DNA of 64,000 nucleotides from Flagellimonas lutimaris (GTDB lineage Bacteria; Bacteroidota; Bacteroidia; Flavobacteriales; Flavobacteriaceae). The notes under the pieces were generated by a model. It was given only the letters and a program-made list of their open reading frames with translations, did no database searches and was not told where the DNA came from. The position numbers and the translations under genes are program-made. Location of the stretch: NCBI RefSeq assembly GCF_003581615.1, contig NZ_QXFH01000070.1, forward strand, positions 682,001 through 746,000, in the 5' to 3' direction. Position 1 is the first letter of the stretch; each line of letters starts with the position of its first letter. Below, piece by piece: positions 1 through 8,324 of the stretch.

Positions 1-2
1 AC

Positions 3-257
3 CATCCAGGAGAAGAGGTGCTGAGAAGAATAACATCAAAAAAGCTTTACCCCGGCGACCGGGATATTTTTTCAACCATTATGCTGCAAGGCACCAAAGA
101 TGTGATTGGTGGTAGGTTGAATCAATATAAAAGTCAAAACGGACATATTGTTGTTCGGGTGTACGATAACGGCGACACATACGATGTTTATGTGTTGGAC
201 GATACATCCGAAGAGCGAGAAATAATAAGTAAGCATGGACCATACAAAGCGCGATAA
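3..257 (+). CDS. C-terminal end of an unrecognised protein (partial, 5' end outside window)
   Basis: The reading frame is open from the first full codon of the window to the stop at 255-257, so this is the tail of a gene that begins upstream; the GTG at 18 is not a credible start. The visible ~84 residues are soluble and mixed charge with no membrane segment and no motif I recognise. The gene overlaps the following aminotransferase-fold gene by 23 nt in another frame, suggesting translational coupling and membership in the same phosphonate-related operon. Function cannot be stated from this fragment. Confidence 0.6.
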   Translation, partial: HPGEEVLRRITSKKLYPGDRDIFSTIMLQGTKDVIGGRLNQYKSQNGHIVVRVYDNGDTYDVYVLDDTSEEREIISKHGPYKAR

Positions 258-1605
258 GCACAACGCAGAATCTGTTGTGGAAGGCGATATCAATTTAACT
301 CCTGCTCGGGAGGAATGGTTGCAGAACGAAGTGAGCGAAGAAGCTAGGGAGCTACTGGAAAAGGATGCCAAGTATTTTATGCATCAATCCATGTCCACCC
401 CTTGTTTGGACGTACTCCAAAATTGTGGAGGGTCGTACATTGAAAGTGTATCTGGGAAGAAGTATCTCGATTTTCACGGAAACAATGTGCATCAAATCGG
501 GTTTTCCCATCCAAAATTGATTTCAAGATTAACGGAGCAACTTCAAAACTTAACTTTTTCCACCAGAAGGTATGCCAATGAAACTGCGGTTCAATTTGCG
601 GAGAAATTAACTTCCTATACCCCCGAAGGTCTCAATCGAATTCTATTAACACCAAATGGAAGCTCAGCAATCGGCATTGCCTTAAAATTGGCCAGGGCCG
701 TAACGGGTAAGCACAAGGTGGTCTCCTTTTGGGATTCATTTCATGGAGCCTCTTTGGATGCGATTAGCGTCGGCGGAGAATCGGTTTTTCAAGAACATAT
801 GGGACCATTGATGCCCGGTGTGGAACGAATTCCACCTCCAATAACCTATCGGGGTATTTTTGAAGGGAATGTGGACAAAGCCCTCGAATATTTAGAGTAT
901 GTTTTGGAAAAAGACCAACAAATTGGTGCTTTTTTGGCAGAGACCATCCGCAATACGGATGTGCAGATTCCCTCGGAAAAGTTCTGGAAAGGAGCACGGG
1001 AACTCTGCAACAAACATGGTGTTTTACTTATTTTAGATGAAATCCCAATTGCTTTCGGAAGAACCGGAACTATGTTCGCTTACGAACTGTTTGGCATTGA
1101 ACCCGACATTCTTTGTTTGGGAAAAGGCCTCGGAGGAGGAATAATTCCACAAGCCGCCATTGTTACCCGAGAAGAGTACAACAAATTTGGACATATTTCC
1201 CTTGGACATTATACCCACGAGAAAAGTCCGTTGGGGTCTATGGCGGGATTGACCCTTTTGGAAGTTTTGGAAGAAGAAAATCTCTTGCAAAAAGTAAAGG
1301 AGGATCAAAAATTCATGAAGAAAGCCCTTTACAAAATGCACCGAAAATATTCTTTGATCGGAGATGTGCGCGGAGTTGGGCTTATATGGGGAATCGAATT
1401 GGTAACCAATAGAACCACTAAAGAAAAAGCCATGGACGAAGCCGAGGAAATCATGTACGAATGTCTAAAACAGGGGTTGAGTTTTAAAGTTTCCAAAGGA
1501 AATGTACTCCAACTATCACCCCCATTAACCATAACCAGAGAAGAACTTGAAAGAGCCGTGGAAATTTTAAATGAGGCTTTTCTAAAAACCAATGCCATAG
1601 CCTAA
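235..1605 (+). CDS. pbfA: PbfA-like (R)-1-hydroxy-2-aminoethylphosphonate ammonia-lyase (class III aminotransferase fold, PLP)
   Basis: 456 aa. The fold is that of class III aminotransferases: the PLP-binding lysine is K297 in CLGKGLGGG, the aspartate contacting the pyridine nitrogen is D268 in LLILDE, and a phosphate-cup motif TPNGSSAIG lies at 139-147. Several stretches (FMHQSMSTPCLDVL at 48-61, DFHGNNVHQIGF at 79-90, FWDSFHGASLDAISVGGE at 165-182, ETIRNTDVQIP at 236-246) match my memory of PbfA, which eliminates ammonia from hydroxylated aminoethylphosphonate to give phosphonoacetaldehyde. PhnW/PhnX partners are not visible and would have to lie upstream. Two secreted phosphoesterases follow directly. 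Start 235 overlaps the upstream gene but keeps the conserved N-terminal INLTPAREEW. A generic aspartate-aminotransferase-family enzyme is the alternative. Confidence 0.72.
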   Translation: MDHTKRDKHNAESVVEGDINLTPAREEWLQNEVSEEARELLEKDAKYFMHQSMSTPCLDVLQNCGGSYIESVSGKKYLDFHGNNVHQIGFSHPKLISRLTEQLQNLTFSTRRYANETAVQFAEKLTSYTPEGLNRILLTPNGSSAIGIALKLARAVTGKHKVVSFWDSFHGASLDAISVGGESVFQEHMGPLMPGVERIPPPITYRGIFEGNVDKALEYLEYVLEKDQQIGAFLAETIRNTDVQIPSEKFWKGARELCNKHGVLLILDEIPIAFGRTGTMFAYELFGIEPDILCLGKGLGGGIIPQAAIVTREEYNKFGHISLGHYTHEKSPLGSMAGLTLLEVLEEENLLQKVKEDQKFMKKALYKMHRKYSLIGDVRGVGLIWGIELVTNRTTKEKAMDEAEEIMYECLKQGLSFKVSKGNVLQLSPPLTITREELERAVEILNEAFLKTNAIA

Positions 1606-3209
1606 TGAAAAAAATCAACCAACTCCTTATTGTGTTTTGTATGGGTTTGATGCAAGTAACTGCACAAACCGAGCCCCAGACTTTGGTGCAGCCTTATCTT
1701 CAGGATGCCGAACCCAATTCCATTGTGATTATGTGGGAAACCAGCAGTGGCGAAGAAAGTATTGTGGAATGGGGCGCCACCGAGAAACTTGGTAAAAAAA
1801 CATCTGGGAAAGCCGCGGATATCAATTTTTCCGATTCTAGGGTGCATACCGTAAAATTGGAGGGTCTAAAACGTTTTACAGAATATTACTATCGCGTGAA
1901 AACGGGTAAGACCAAATCCGATATTTTCCAGTTTAAGACACCTCCATTTTCAAGTGATGAGGAGTCGTTCAATATAGTTGCGATGAGCGATATGCAATAC
2001 GATGGTCAGCATCCTAACAAGTTTTCGGAAATCGTGAATCAAGGAGTACTTCAATATCTCGAAAAAGAACACGGAGGTAAATTGCCCGACAATCTGGCTA
2101 TGGTAATGATACCCGGCGATTTGGTTTCTACCGGAAGCAAATATTACCAATGGAAGGAGCATTTCTTTGATCCAGCCCAAAAATTATTTGCTGAGGTACC
2201 TGTCTATCCCGTTTTGGGCAACCATGAACGGAATTCCGTTTTCTATTTTAAATACTTCAGCCTTCCCGAAAATGGAACCCCTGCTTATGCTGAACATTGG
2301 TGGTATAAGGACTATGGCAATACACGAATTATTGGGTTGAATTCCAATGATGGTTACCGTGACCTTAGGGAACAATACGAGTGGCTCAAAAAAGTGTTGG
2401 CCGATACAGAAAGGAACGATGATATTGATTTTGTTTTTGCGCAATTACATCACCCGCACAAATCCGAACTTTGGATTCCCGGTGAAGAAGAATCAACGGG
2501 AAAAGTAGTTAAGATGCTCGAAGCATTCTCCACCAAAACAGGAAAGCCGAGCATTCATTTTTTTGGACATACGCACGGCTATTCCCGAGGGCAATCCAGA
2601 GATCACAAACATTTGTGGATCAATGTGGCCTCCGCAGGTGGTGCCATTGATAATTGGGGCGAGTTCGAAGGGCGTGATTATGATGAGTTCACCGTTACCC
2701 AGGACGAATATGGTTTTGTAATGGTGGAAGTGGATGGTAACCGAAATGACCCTAAATTTACGATCAAGAGAATTAGTCAAGGGAACAATATAAAGTCTAG
2801 GCAAAATGAACTTCGCGATAGTATCACCATTTGGCGATTGGATAAAAAGCCCAATGCCCCCAAAGTGGTTTCTCCAAATAACAATAAAATTGTGAATGAA
2901 GAATTTGCAGTGTTAAAGGCTGGTGAGTTTTCAAGTTCGCTTAATGAAGCATTTCATGCTGCTGCCCATTGGCAGGTTTCCGAAACACAAGATTTTGAAA
3001 AGTTGGCTTTGGATAGTTGGAAACAATTTGAAAATTGGTATTACAAGGAGAATCGCCAAAAAGAGGACGATTTGACCGACGAGAGCACAAAAAGATTAAA
3101 ACCGGGCACTACCTATTATTGGAGGGTTCGGTACCGCGACCAAAATCTCAATTGGAGTGATTGGTCCAAAATAGCAACATTTAAAACACAACAAGCAAAT
3201 GAAAAATAA
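1605..3209 (+). CDS. Secreted purple-acid-phosphatase-like metallophosphoesterase with fibronectin III domains
   Basis: 534 aa with a Sec signal (residues 1-20, cleavage near VTAQT). Residues ~25-113 form a fibronectin-like domain as in purple acid phosphatases. The calcineurin-like core shows the metal ligands in order: D129 (MSDMQ), G171-D172, G205-N206-H207-E208, H282-H283 and G321-H322-T-H324. A second FN3-like domain (WRVRYRDQNLNWSDWSKI) ends the protein. It should hydrolyse phosphate mono- or diesters in the periplasm or outside the cell; substrate unknown. The start ATG shares one base with the preceding stop region and the end overlaps the next gene by 11 nt, so the three genes are one operon. 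Confidence 0.85.
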   Translation: MKKINQLLIVFCMGLMQVTAQTEPQTLVQPYLQDAEPNSIVIMWETSSGEESIVEWGATEKLGKKTSGKAADINFSDSRVHTVKLEGLKRFTEYYYRVKTGKTKSDIFQFKTPPFSSDEESFNIVAMSDMQYDGQHPNKFSEIVNQGVLQYLEKEHGGKLPDNLAMVMIPGDLVSTGSKYYQWKEHFFDPAQKLFAEVPVYPVLGNHERNSVFYFKYFSLPENGTPAYAEHWWYKDYGNTRIIGLNSNDGYRDLREQYEWLKKVLADTERNDDIDFVFAQLHHPHKSELWIPGEEESTGKVVKMLEAFSTKTGKPSIHFFGHTHGYSRGQSRDHKHLWINVASAGGAIDNWGEFEGRDYDEFTVTQDEYGFVMVEVDGNRNDPKFTIKRISQGNNIKSRQNELRDSITIWRLDKKPNAPKVVSPNNNKIVNEEFAVLKAGEFSSSLNEAFHAAAHWQVSETQDFEKLALDSWKQFENWYYKENRQKEDDLTDESTKRLKPGTTYYWRVRYRDQNLNWSDWSKIATFKTQQANEK

Positions 3210-4275
3210 AATTATCCTTTTGATGGCTGCGGTTGCAGCAGTATTTAATATCAATGCTCAAAACGCAGGGGACACCAAGGTGATATTGATCACTTTGGAT
3301 GGTTTTCGCTGGCAGGAATTGTTCACGGGAGCAGACTCTCTTTTAATTGGTAACAAGGATTATGTCCACAATGCCGATATGTTGAAAGAGGCTTTTTGGA
3401 GGGAAACACCAGAAGAAAGAAGGGAAGTGCTTTTGCCATTTTTTTGGGGTCAAGTGGAAAAGATGGGTCAGATCCATGGAAATCGAAAGTCGGGCAGTAA
3501 AGTAAACTTGACCAACTCCATGTGGTTTTCCTACCCAGGCTACAACGAAATTTTGACAGGAACCGCGGATGACGAACGTATCACAAGTAATGATAAAATA
3601 CCGAACCCCAACACCACCATTTTGGAACGGTACAACAATACCTCTCAAGGTAAAGGAAAAGTAGCTGCCTTTGGCAGCTGGGATGTGTTTCCGTTCATCA
3701 TCAACGAAGAGCGTTCCGGCGTTCCGGTAAATGCAGGTTTTGAAGCCGCTACGGGAAATTTGAACGAAAGGGAAAGATTCTTGAACCAGCTTCAGGAACA
3801 GATACCGAGTCCTTGGGGTTCGGTTCGGTTGTATGCATTTACGCATCATTATGCCTTGGAACATATGAAAAAAGAGTATCCGAAGCTTGTTTATATTTCT
3901 TATGGAGAAACCGATGATTTTGCCCATGATGGGGATTATCAAGCCTATTTGAAATCTGCTCATAATACCGATTCTCTCATCAAAGAGATTTGGGAATTTA
4001 CCCAACAGGATGATTTTTATAAAGATCAAACCGTTTTCATCATTACAACCGATCATGGTAGGGGAACACAACCTTTGGATACTTGGAGAAGTCATGGAAG
4101 CGACATAAAAGGTGCAGGTCAGGTTTGGATGGTAGCTTTTGGAAAGAATGTAAAGCCTTTGGGCGAAGTTCATCAACAGGAACAATTGTATTCCAACCAA
4201 TTCGCACCCACAATTTTAAAATTGTTGGGAATGCCTATTATGAAAGAAATAAAGGGGGGACCCTTAAAATTATAA
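3199..4275 (+). CDS. Secreted alkaline-phosphatase-superfamily phosphoesterase
   Basis: 358 aa with a signal peptide ending near NINAQN. Alkaline phosphatase/sulfatase superfamily features: metal-binding D34 in ITLDGFRW, a probable nucleophile serine S111 in WFSYPGYNEILTG, a second metal site in GETDDFAHDGD, TTDHGRG (Asp-His pair) and a C-terminal His in RSHGSDIKG. It belongs with phosphodiesterase/nucleotide pyrophosphatase-like members rather than sulfatases, because no CxPxR formylglycine motif is present. Overlap with the upstream metallophosphoesterase suggests the two enzymes scavenge phosphate from organic phosphorus, consistent with the PbfA-like gene before them. Exact substrate unknown. 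Confidence 0.8.
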   Translation: MKNKIILLMAAVAAVFNINAQNAGDTKVILITLDGFRWQELFTGADSLLIGNKDYVHNADMLKEAFWRETPEERREVLLPFFWGQVEKMGQIHGNRKSGSKVNLTNSMWFSYPGYNEILTGTADDERITSNDKIPNPNTTILERYNNTSQGKGKVAAFGSWDVFPFIINEERSGVPVNAGFEAATGNLNERERFLNQLQEQIPSPWGSVRLYAFTHHYALEHMKKEYPKLVYISYGETDDFAHDGDYQAYLKSAHNTDSLIKEIWEFTQQDDFYKDQTVFIITTDHGRGTQPLDTWRSHGSDIKGAGQVWMVAFGKNVKPLGEVHQQEQLYSNQFAPTILKLLGMPIMKEIKGGPLKL

Positions 4276-4318
4276 GTTTAAGTAGGTTTGATTCAGTTTA
4301 TTAGTTTAAGTTAATGCC

Positions 4319-4353
4319 AAAGACCCGTATTAAGTGTGCGGGTCTTTTTTTTT
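4319..4353 (+). terminator. Rho-independent terminator after the phosphoesterase operon
   Basis: A 9-bp stem AAAGACCCG (4319-4327) / CGGGTCTTT (4339-4347) with an 11-nt loop is followed by a run of T. It closes the pbfA-like operon before the Crp/Fnr gene. Confidence 0.85.
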
Positions 4354-4420
4354 AGGGCCATTGAATAATACCCACTGTTTTTGCCAAAATAGTTACCTTA
4401 GGGCAGTGTATTTAAACAAT

Positions 4421-5053
4421 ATGGAAGAAGAGCTTTTAGGAACATTCAGCAATTATTTTGAACAACCCCTTATCGATGAGATACTTGCAGAGGGGAAATT
4501 AATGGAAGTCCCTGCGGGCGAAACCATCATGGACATAGGGCAGTATATTAGAAGCATACCATTGATGTTGTCCGGGGCCATAAAAGTACTTCGGGAAGAT
4601 GAAGAGGGTGATGAACTGCTTTTGTACTACTTGGAACAGGGCGAAACTTGCTCGGTAACCATGGCATGCTGCATGGGTCATACAAAAAGTGAAATTAGAG
4701 CCATTACTGAGACAGAGACCAAACTTATTATGGTTCCCGTTCAGAAAATGGAAGAATGGATGGCCAAGTACAAAGGGTGGCGCAATTATGTTTTTGATAG
4801 TTATCAAAATCGCTTAAACGAACTGCTTCAGACCGTGGACAGTATTGCCTTTAAAAATTTAGATCAACGACTTATGGATTATCTCAAAAAGAAGGTTGAG
4901 GTAACCAAGGATAATCGCATAAAAAGCACACATCAAGAGATTGCCTATGATTTGCATACCTCAAGGGTGGTGGTTTCCAGATTGCTCAAAAAACTGGAAA
5001 AAATGAAAAAGCTTGTGCTCCATAGAAATTATATTCATGTCGTAGACCTATAA
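4421..5053 (+). CDS. Crp/Fnr-family transcriptional regulator, candidate thiol/persulfide sensor
   Basis: 210 aa from the ATG at 4421; the longer frame from 4334 starts inside the upstream terminator and has no support. Residues ~10-120 form a cyclic-nucleotide-binding-type sensor, with the dimer helix following. A winged helix-turn-helix lies at ~165-205 (THQEIAYDLHTSRVVVSRLLK). It lacks the N-terminal four-cysteine cluster of Fnr. Its only cysteines are C77, C83 and C84 in GETCSVTMACCMG, between sensor strands, making thiol chemistry a plausible input. It stands at the head of a sulfur-metabolism island in which a GTAAC-N4-GTTAC palindrome recurs at fixed promoter spacing, so I infer it is the activator of that regulon. 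No clear copy of the palindrome lies before the gene itself. Confidence 0.85.
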   Translation: MEEELLGTFSNYFEQPLIDEILAEGKLMEVPAGETIMDIGQYIRSIPLMLSGAIKVLREDEEGDELLLYYLEQGETCSVTMACCMGHTKSEIRAITETETKLIMVPVQKMEEWMAKYKGWRNYVFDSYQNRLNELLQTVDSIAFKNLDQRLMDYLKKKVEVTKDNRIKSTHQEIAYDLHTSRVVVSRLLKKLEKMKKLVLHRNYIHVVDL

Positions 5054-5057
5054 GTTT

Positions 5058-5101
5058 GTGCCCTTTGTTACTGTTGTTTGCCCTTAGGCAACCTATTTTT
5101 G
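5058..5101 (+). promoter_or_regulatory. Degenerate Crp/Fnr operator plus -7 box before sulP
   Basis: GTGCC-CTTT-GTTAC (5058-5071) keeps one perfect half of the island's palindrome. TATTTTTG (5094-5101) matches the Bacteroidota -7 box, and centre to last base of the box is 36.5 nt, exactly as at the stronger sites. The transcript would begin near 5106. Confidence 0.6.
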
Positions 5102-5116
5102 CATAAAACCAATCGC

Positions 5117-6850
5117 ATGCTCAAAAGGATTTTTCCTTTTTTAACGTGGATAAGAACCTATAATCGCTCATTGCTCTATGGCGATTTAATTGCAGGTATC
5201 ACTGTAGGAATTATGCTGGTTCCTCAAGGTATGGCCTATGCCATGATTGCAGGTATGCCTCCCATTTATGGGCTGTACGCAGCATTGGTGCCCCAATTTG
5301 TTTATGCCATTACAGGAACGTCAAGGCAATTGGCGGTTGGACCTGTTGCCATGGACTCTTTGTTGGTAGCAGCAGGAATTGGAGCCATGCAACTATCGGG
5401 AGAGGGAGCCTATATCTCAGCGGTGATATTCCTAACCTTACTCATAGGATTGGTTCAATTACTTTTCGGGTTCCTTAAAATGGGGGCCTTTGTAAACTTT
5501 TTGTCCAAGCCGGTGATCAATGGCTTTACTTCGGCGGCCGCCATATTGATTGGACTGGGACAATTAAAGCATATACTTGGGATTGAATTGCCGCAATCAG
5601 GAAAAATATACGTACTGCTAGGGAGTATCTTTAAAAATTTGAATCATGTTCATCTTTTGACATTTGTTCTCGGTGTTTTGGTGATTCTGCTCATCATCGG
5701 TTTAAAAAAAATCAGCAAAAAATTGCCCATTCCTCTATTAATCGTGGTTCTGGGAATTTTGGGTGTAGTATTGTTTGGCCTTGAAGGTAAAGGGATCCAT
5801 GTTGTAGGTGAAATTCCACAGGGACTTCCCAAATTTGAATTGCCTATTGGGCATTGGGATAAAATCGGCAAATTTCTGCCCATTGCACTTACGGTTGCCT
5901 TGTTCGGATTCATGGAATCCATCTCCATTGCCAAAACTTTGGAAGAAAAACATCCGGAATACGAACTAGATGCCAATCAGGAGCTACGGGCATTGGGATT
6001 GTCCAATATCTTGGGTTCATTCTTTCAATCGTTCTCGGTCTCCGGTGGATTTTCAAGGAGTGCTGTTAACGATGAGTCGGGCGCAAAAACTAGCATGTCG
6101 CTTGTTTTTAGCACATTGGTCATTGCAGCTATATTGTTGTTTCTTACTCCTTTGTTCCATAACCTTCCTACCTTGGTATTGGGAGGAATCATCATTGTAT
6201 CCGTTTTTGGTTTGATTGATGTCAAATACCCATTGTTTCTATGGAAAAATAGAAAGGATGAGTTCCTGTTGTTAATAGCAACCTTTGTGATGACACTTTC
6301 CATTGGTTTGATCGAGGGTATTATTTTAGGAGTATTGATTTCGTTGTTATTGTTGGTCTATCGTATCTCCAAACCCCATGTTGCCATTTTGGGTAGGATA
6401 AAAGGAACAGATTATTTTAAGAATATCACCCGTTTTTCGGAGGACGTAGAAGTTTACGACAATACGTTGATTCTTCGTTTTGATGCACAGCTTTATTTTG
6501 GGAACAAAGACTATTTTAAAAAGCAGCTTTATCAAGAAGTCGGTAAAAAAGGTACTAAGCTAAAGTTTGTGATTCTTAATGCCGAAGCCATAAATTATAT
6601 TGATAGTAGTGCTGCAGTATTGTTGGAACGGATAATTTTGGAGCTCCGGGAAAAGAATATTCAGTTTTTGATAGCAGGGGCCATTGGACCTACAAGGGAC
6701 ATCCTTTATTCAAGCGGAATAATCAATATTTTGGGAGAAGAAAACCTATTTGTACAAACCATTGATGCTGTTGAATGTTGCACGAATCATCAAGAACGAA
6801 GTACGATTCAAAAAAAGGTGTCTTTGCAATCACAGAAAAAGAGTTTGTAA
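5117..6850 (+). CDS. SulP/SLC26-family anion transporter with C-terminal STAS domain
   Basis: 577 aa. Ten or more membrane segments span residues ~15-415, including the family-typical VPQGMAYAMIAGMPPIYGLYA and GFTSAAAILIGLGQLKH. A cytoplasmic STAS domain (~430-545) contains NAEAINYIDSSAAVLL. SulP proteins carry sulfate, bicarbonate or other small oxyanions; here sulfate, sulfite or thiosulfate export or exchange would suit the neighbours, but substrate is inferred. I place the start at ATG 5117 (MLKRIFPF), not the upstream TTG 5078, because the predicted promoter box at 5094-5101 puts transcription start downstream of 5078. It lies 63 nt after the Crp/Fnr gene and 56 nt before the persulfide dioxygenase. 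Confidence 0.87.
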   Translation: MLKRIFPFLTWIRTYNRSLLYGDLIAGITVGIMLVPQGMAYAMIAGMPPIYGLYAALVPQFVYAITGTSRQLAVGPVAMDSLLVAAGIGAMQLSGEGAYISAVIFLTLLIGLVQLLFGFLKMGAFVNFLSKPVINGFTSAAAILIGLGQLKHILGIELPQSGKIYVLLGSIFKNLNHVHLLTFVLGVLVILLIIGLKKISKKLPIPLLIVVLGILGVVLFGLEGKGIHVVGEIPQGLPKFELPIGHWDKIGKFLPIALTVALFGFMESISIAKTLEEKHPEYELDANQELRALGLSNILGSFFQSFSVSGGFSRSAVNDESGAKTSMSLVFSTLVIAAILLFLTPLFHNLPTLVLGGIIIVSVFGLIDVKYPLFLWKNRKDEFLLLIATFVMTLSIGLIEGIILGVLISLLLLVYRISKPHVAILGRIKGTDYFKNITRFSEDVEVYDNTLILRFDAQLYFGNKDYFKKQLYQEVGKKGTKLKFVILNAEAINYIDSSAAVLLERIILELREKNIQFLIAGAIGPTRDILYSSGIINILGEENLFVQTIDAVECCTNHQERSTIQKKVSLQSQKKSL

Positions 6851-6890
6851 CTTAAGTCACAGAACATTAGAAAACACAAGATTATATTTG
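6847..6890 (+). promoter_or_regulatory. Crp/Fnr operator GTAAC-TTAA-GTCAC plus -7 box before persulfide dioxygenase
   Basis: Palindrome at 6847-6860 (one mismatch in the right arm), overlapping the sulP stop codon. TATATTTG (6883-6890) is a perfect TAnnTTTG box; the centre-to-box distance is 36.5 nt. Transcription start would be near 6895, just before ATG 6907. Confidence 0.72.
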
Positions 6891-6906
6891 GTAAAAACCA
6901 TATCAC

Positions 6907-8316
6907 ATGAAAATTGAACAAATTTATACAGGATGCTTGGCCCAAGGGGCGTATTATATAGAGAGTGAAGGGGAAGCGGCGATTATTGACCCATTAAGGG
7001 AAGTGAAGCCCTATATTAAAAAAGCCGAGGAAGATGGAGCCAAAATCAAATACATTTTTGAAACACATTTCCATGCTGATTTTGTAAGTGGACACGTAAC
7101 CCTATCCAAAGAAACAGGCGCACCCATTGTATATGGCCCAACAGCGAAACCTTCTTTTGATGCTATTATTGCAGAAGATGGGCAAGAGTTCAAATTGGGT
7201 AAAATTACCATAAAAGTGTTGCACACCCCAGGGCACACAATGGAAAGTTCAACCTTTTTGTTGAAAGATGAAAATGGAAAGGACCATGCTATTTTTAGTG
7301 GGGACACTTTGTTTCTTGGAGATGTCGGTCGTCCGGATTTGGCCCAAAAAGCGGCACATATGACACAGGAAGAATTGGCGGGAACTTTGTTCGATAGCCT
7401 TCGTAACAAAATTATGCCCTTGGCCGATGATGTTATTGTTTATCCTGCTCACGGCGCTGGTTCTGCTTGTGGAAAGAACATGATGAAAGAAACAGTGGAT
7501 ACTTTGGGCAATCAGAAAAAGATGAACTATGCCTTAAGGGCAGATATGACCAAAAAGGAATTTGTTGAAGAAGTTACAGAAGGTCTATTGCCACCACCTC
7601 AATACTTCCCGTTGAACGTGAAGTTGAACAAGGAAGGCTATGAGGATATCGATACCGTTTTGGAACGGGGAACCCAAGCCTTGAGCCCGGATGCTTTTGA
7701 AGTTGCGGCCAATGAGACCGGGGCCATTATCCTTGATGTTCGTCATCAGGACGATTTTGCAAAAGGACACGTGCCAAGATCCATTTTCATAGGATTGGAC
7801 GGAAGCTTTGCACCTTGGGTGGGAGCACTTATTGCCGATGTTTCACAACCTATCTTATTGGTTACTCCCGAAGGAAAAGAAGAAGAAACCGTTACTCGAC
7901 TTTCTAGGGTTGGTTTTGATAAAACCTTGGGATATTTGAAAGGTGGCATTGATGCTTGGAAAGAAGCAGGTAAGGAAATAGACACTGTTGTCAATGTAAA
8001 TGCCGAGCAATTCAAGCAAAAGGTCGATGAAGGAGTTCCTGTGTTCGATGTAAGAAAAGAATCTGAATTCAATGCAGAGCACGTTGTAGATGCACATTTG
8101 ACCCCCTTGGATTACCTTAACGATCATATCGCCGAATTTCCAGAAGAGGAAACATTCTACATCCATTGTAGAAGTGGATATAGAAGTATGGTTGCAGCAT
8201 CCATTCTTAAAGGCAGAGGAATTCATAATTTGGTCGATGTTTCTGGTGGGTTTGAAGACATTAAAAAAGTTGGAACGCCCGTGACCGACTATGTATGTCC
8301 AACTACCTTAAAATAG
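6907..8316 (+). CDS. CstB-like persulfide dioxygenase with pseudo-rhodanese and rhodanese domains
   Basis: 469 aa. The metallo-beta-lactamase domain (1-~240) has the ETHE1-type iron site: H54, H56 and D58 in THFHADF, H110 in HTPGH, D133 in SGD, and H182 in YPAHG. GSACG puts a cysteine at 188. A first rhodanese domain (~260-355) has VTPEGKE where the catalytic loop should be and no cysteine, so it is a pseudo-domain. The second (~365-460) has the active loop HCRSGYRS with C421. This MBL/pseudo-rhodanese/rhodanese order is that of staphylococcal CstB, which oxidises low-molecular-weight persulfide to thiosulfate or sulfite using O2. It lies in an operon with a rhodanese lipoprotein and is controlled by the operator at 6847. 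The biochemical assignment is by homology. Confidence 0.88.
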   Translation: MKIEQIYTGCLAQGAYYIESEGEAAIIDPLREVKPYIKKAEEDGAKIKYIFETHFHADFVSGHVTLSKETGAPIVYGPTAKPSFDAIIAEDGQEFKLGKITIKVLHTPGHTMESSTFLLKDENGKDHAIFSGDTLFLGDVGRPDLAQKAAHMTQEELAGTLFDSLRNKIMPLADDVIVYPAHGAGSACGKNMMKETVDTLGNQKKMNYALRADMTKKEFVEEVTEGLLPPPQYFPLNVKLNKEGYEDIDTVLERGTQALSPDAFEVAANETGAIILDVRHQDDFAKGHVPRSIFIGLDGSFAPWVGALIADVSQPILLVTPEGKEEETVTRLSRVGFDKTLGYLKGGIDAWKEAGKEIDTVVNVNAEQFKQKVDEGVPVFDVRKESEFNAEHVVDAHLTPLDYLNDHIAEFPEEETFYIHCRSGYRSMVAASILKGRGIHNLVDVSGGFEDIKKVGTPVTDYVCPTTLK

Positions 8317-8324
8317 GGTTGACA

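Noticed and set aside
3343-4200. Long minus-strand open frame (285 aa)
   Set aside because: Antisense to the alkaline-phosphatase-superfamily gene, which has motifs and operon context; the opposite frame has neither.
4383-4396. GTTAC half-site upstream of the Crp/Fnr gene as autoregulatory operator
   Set aside because: The left arm reads GCCAA instead of GTAAC and no -7 box stands at the 36-37 nt distance; only one half matches.
5078-5116. TTG 5078 as start of the SulP gene
   Set aside because: It lies upstream of the predicted transcription start (~5106), and the conserved family N-terminus begins at ATG 5117.
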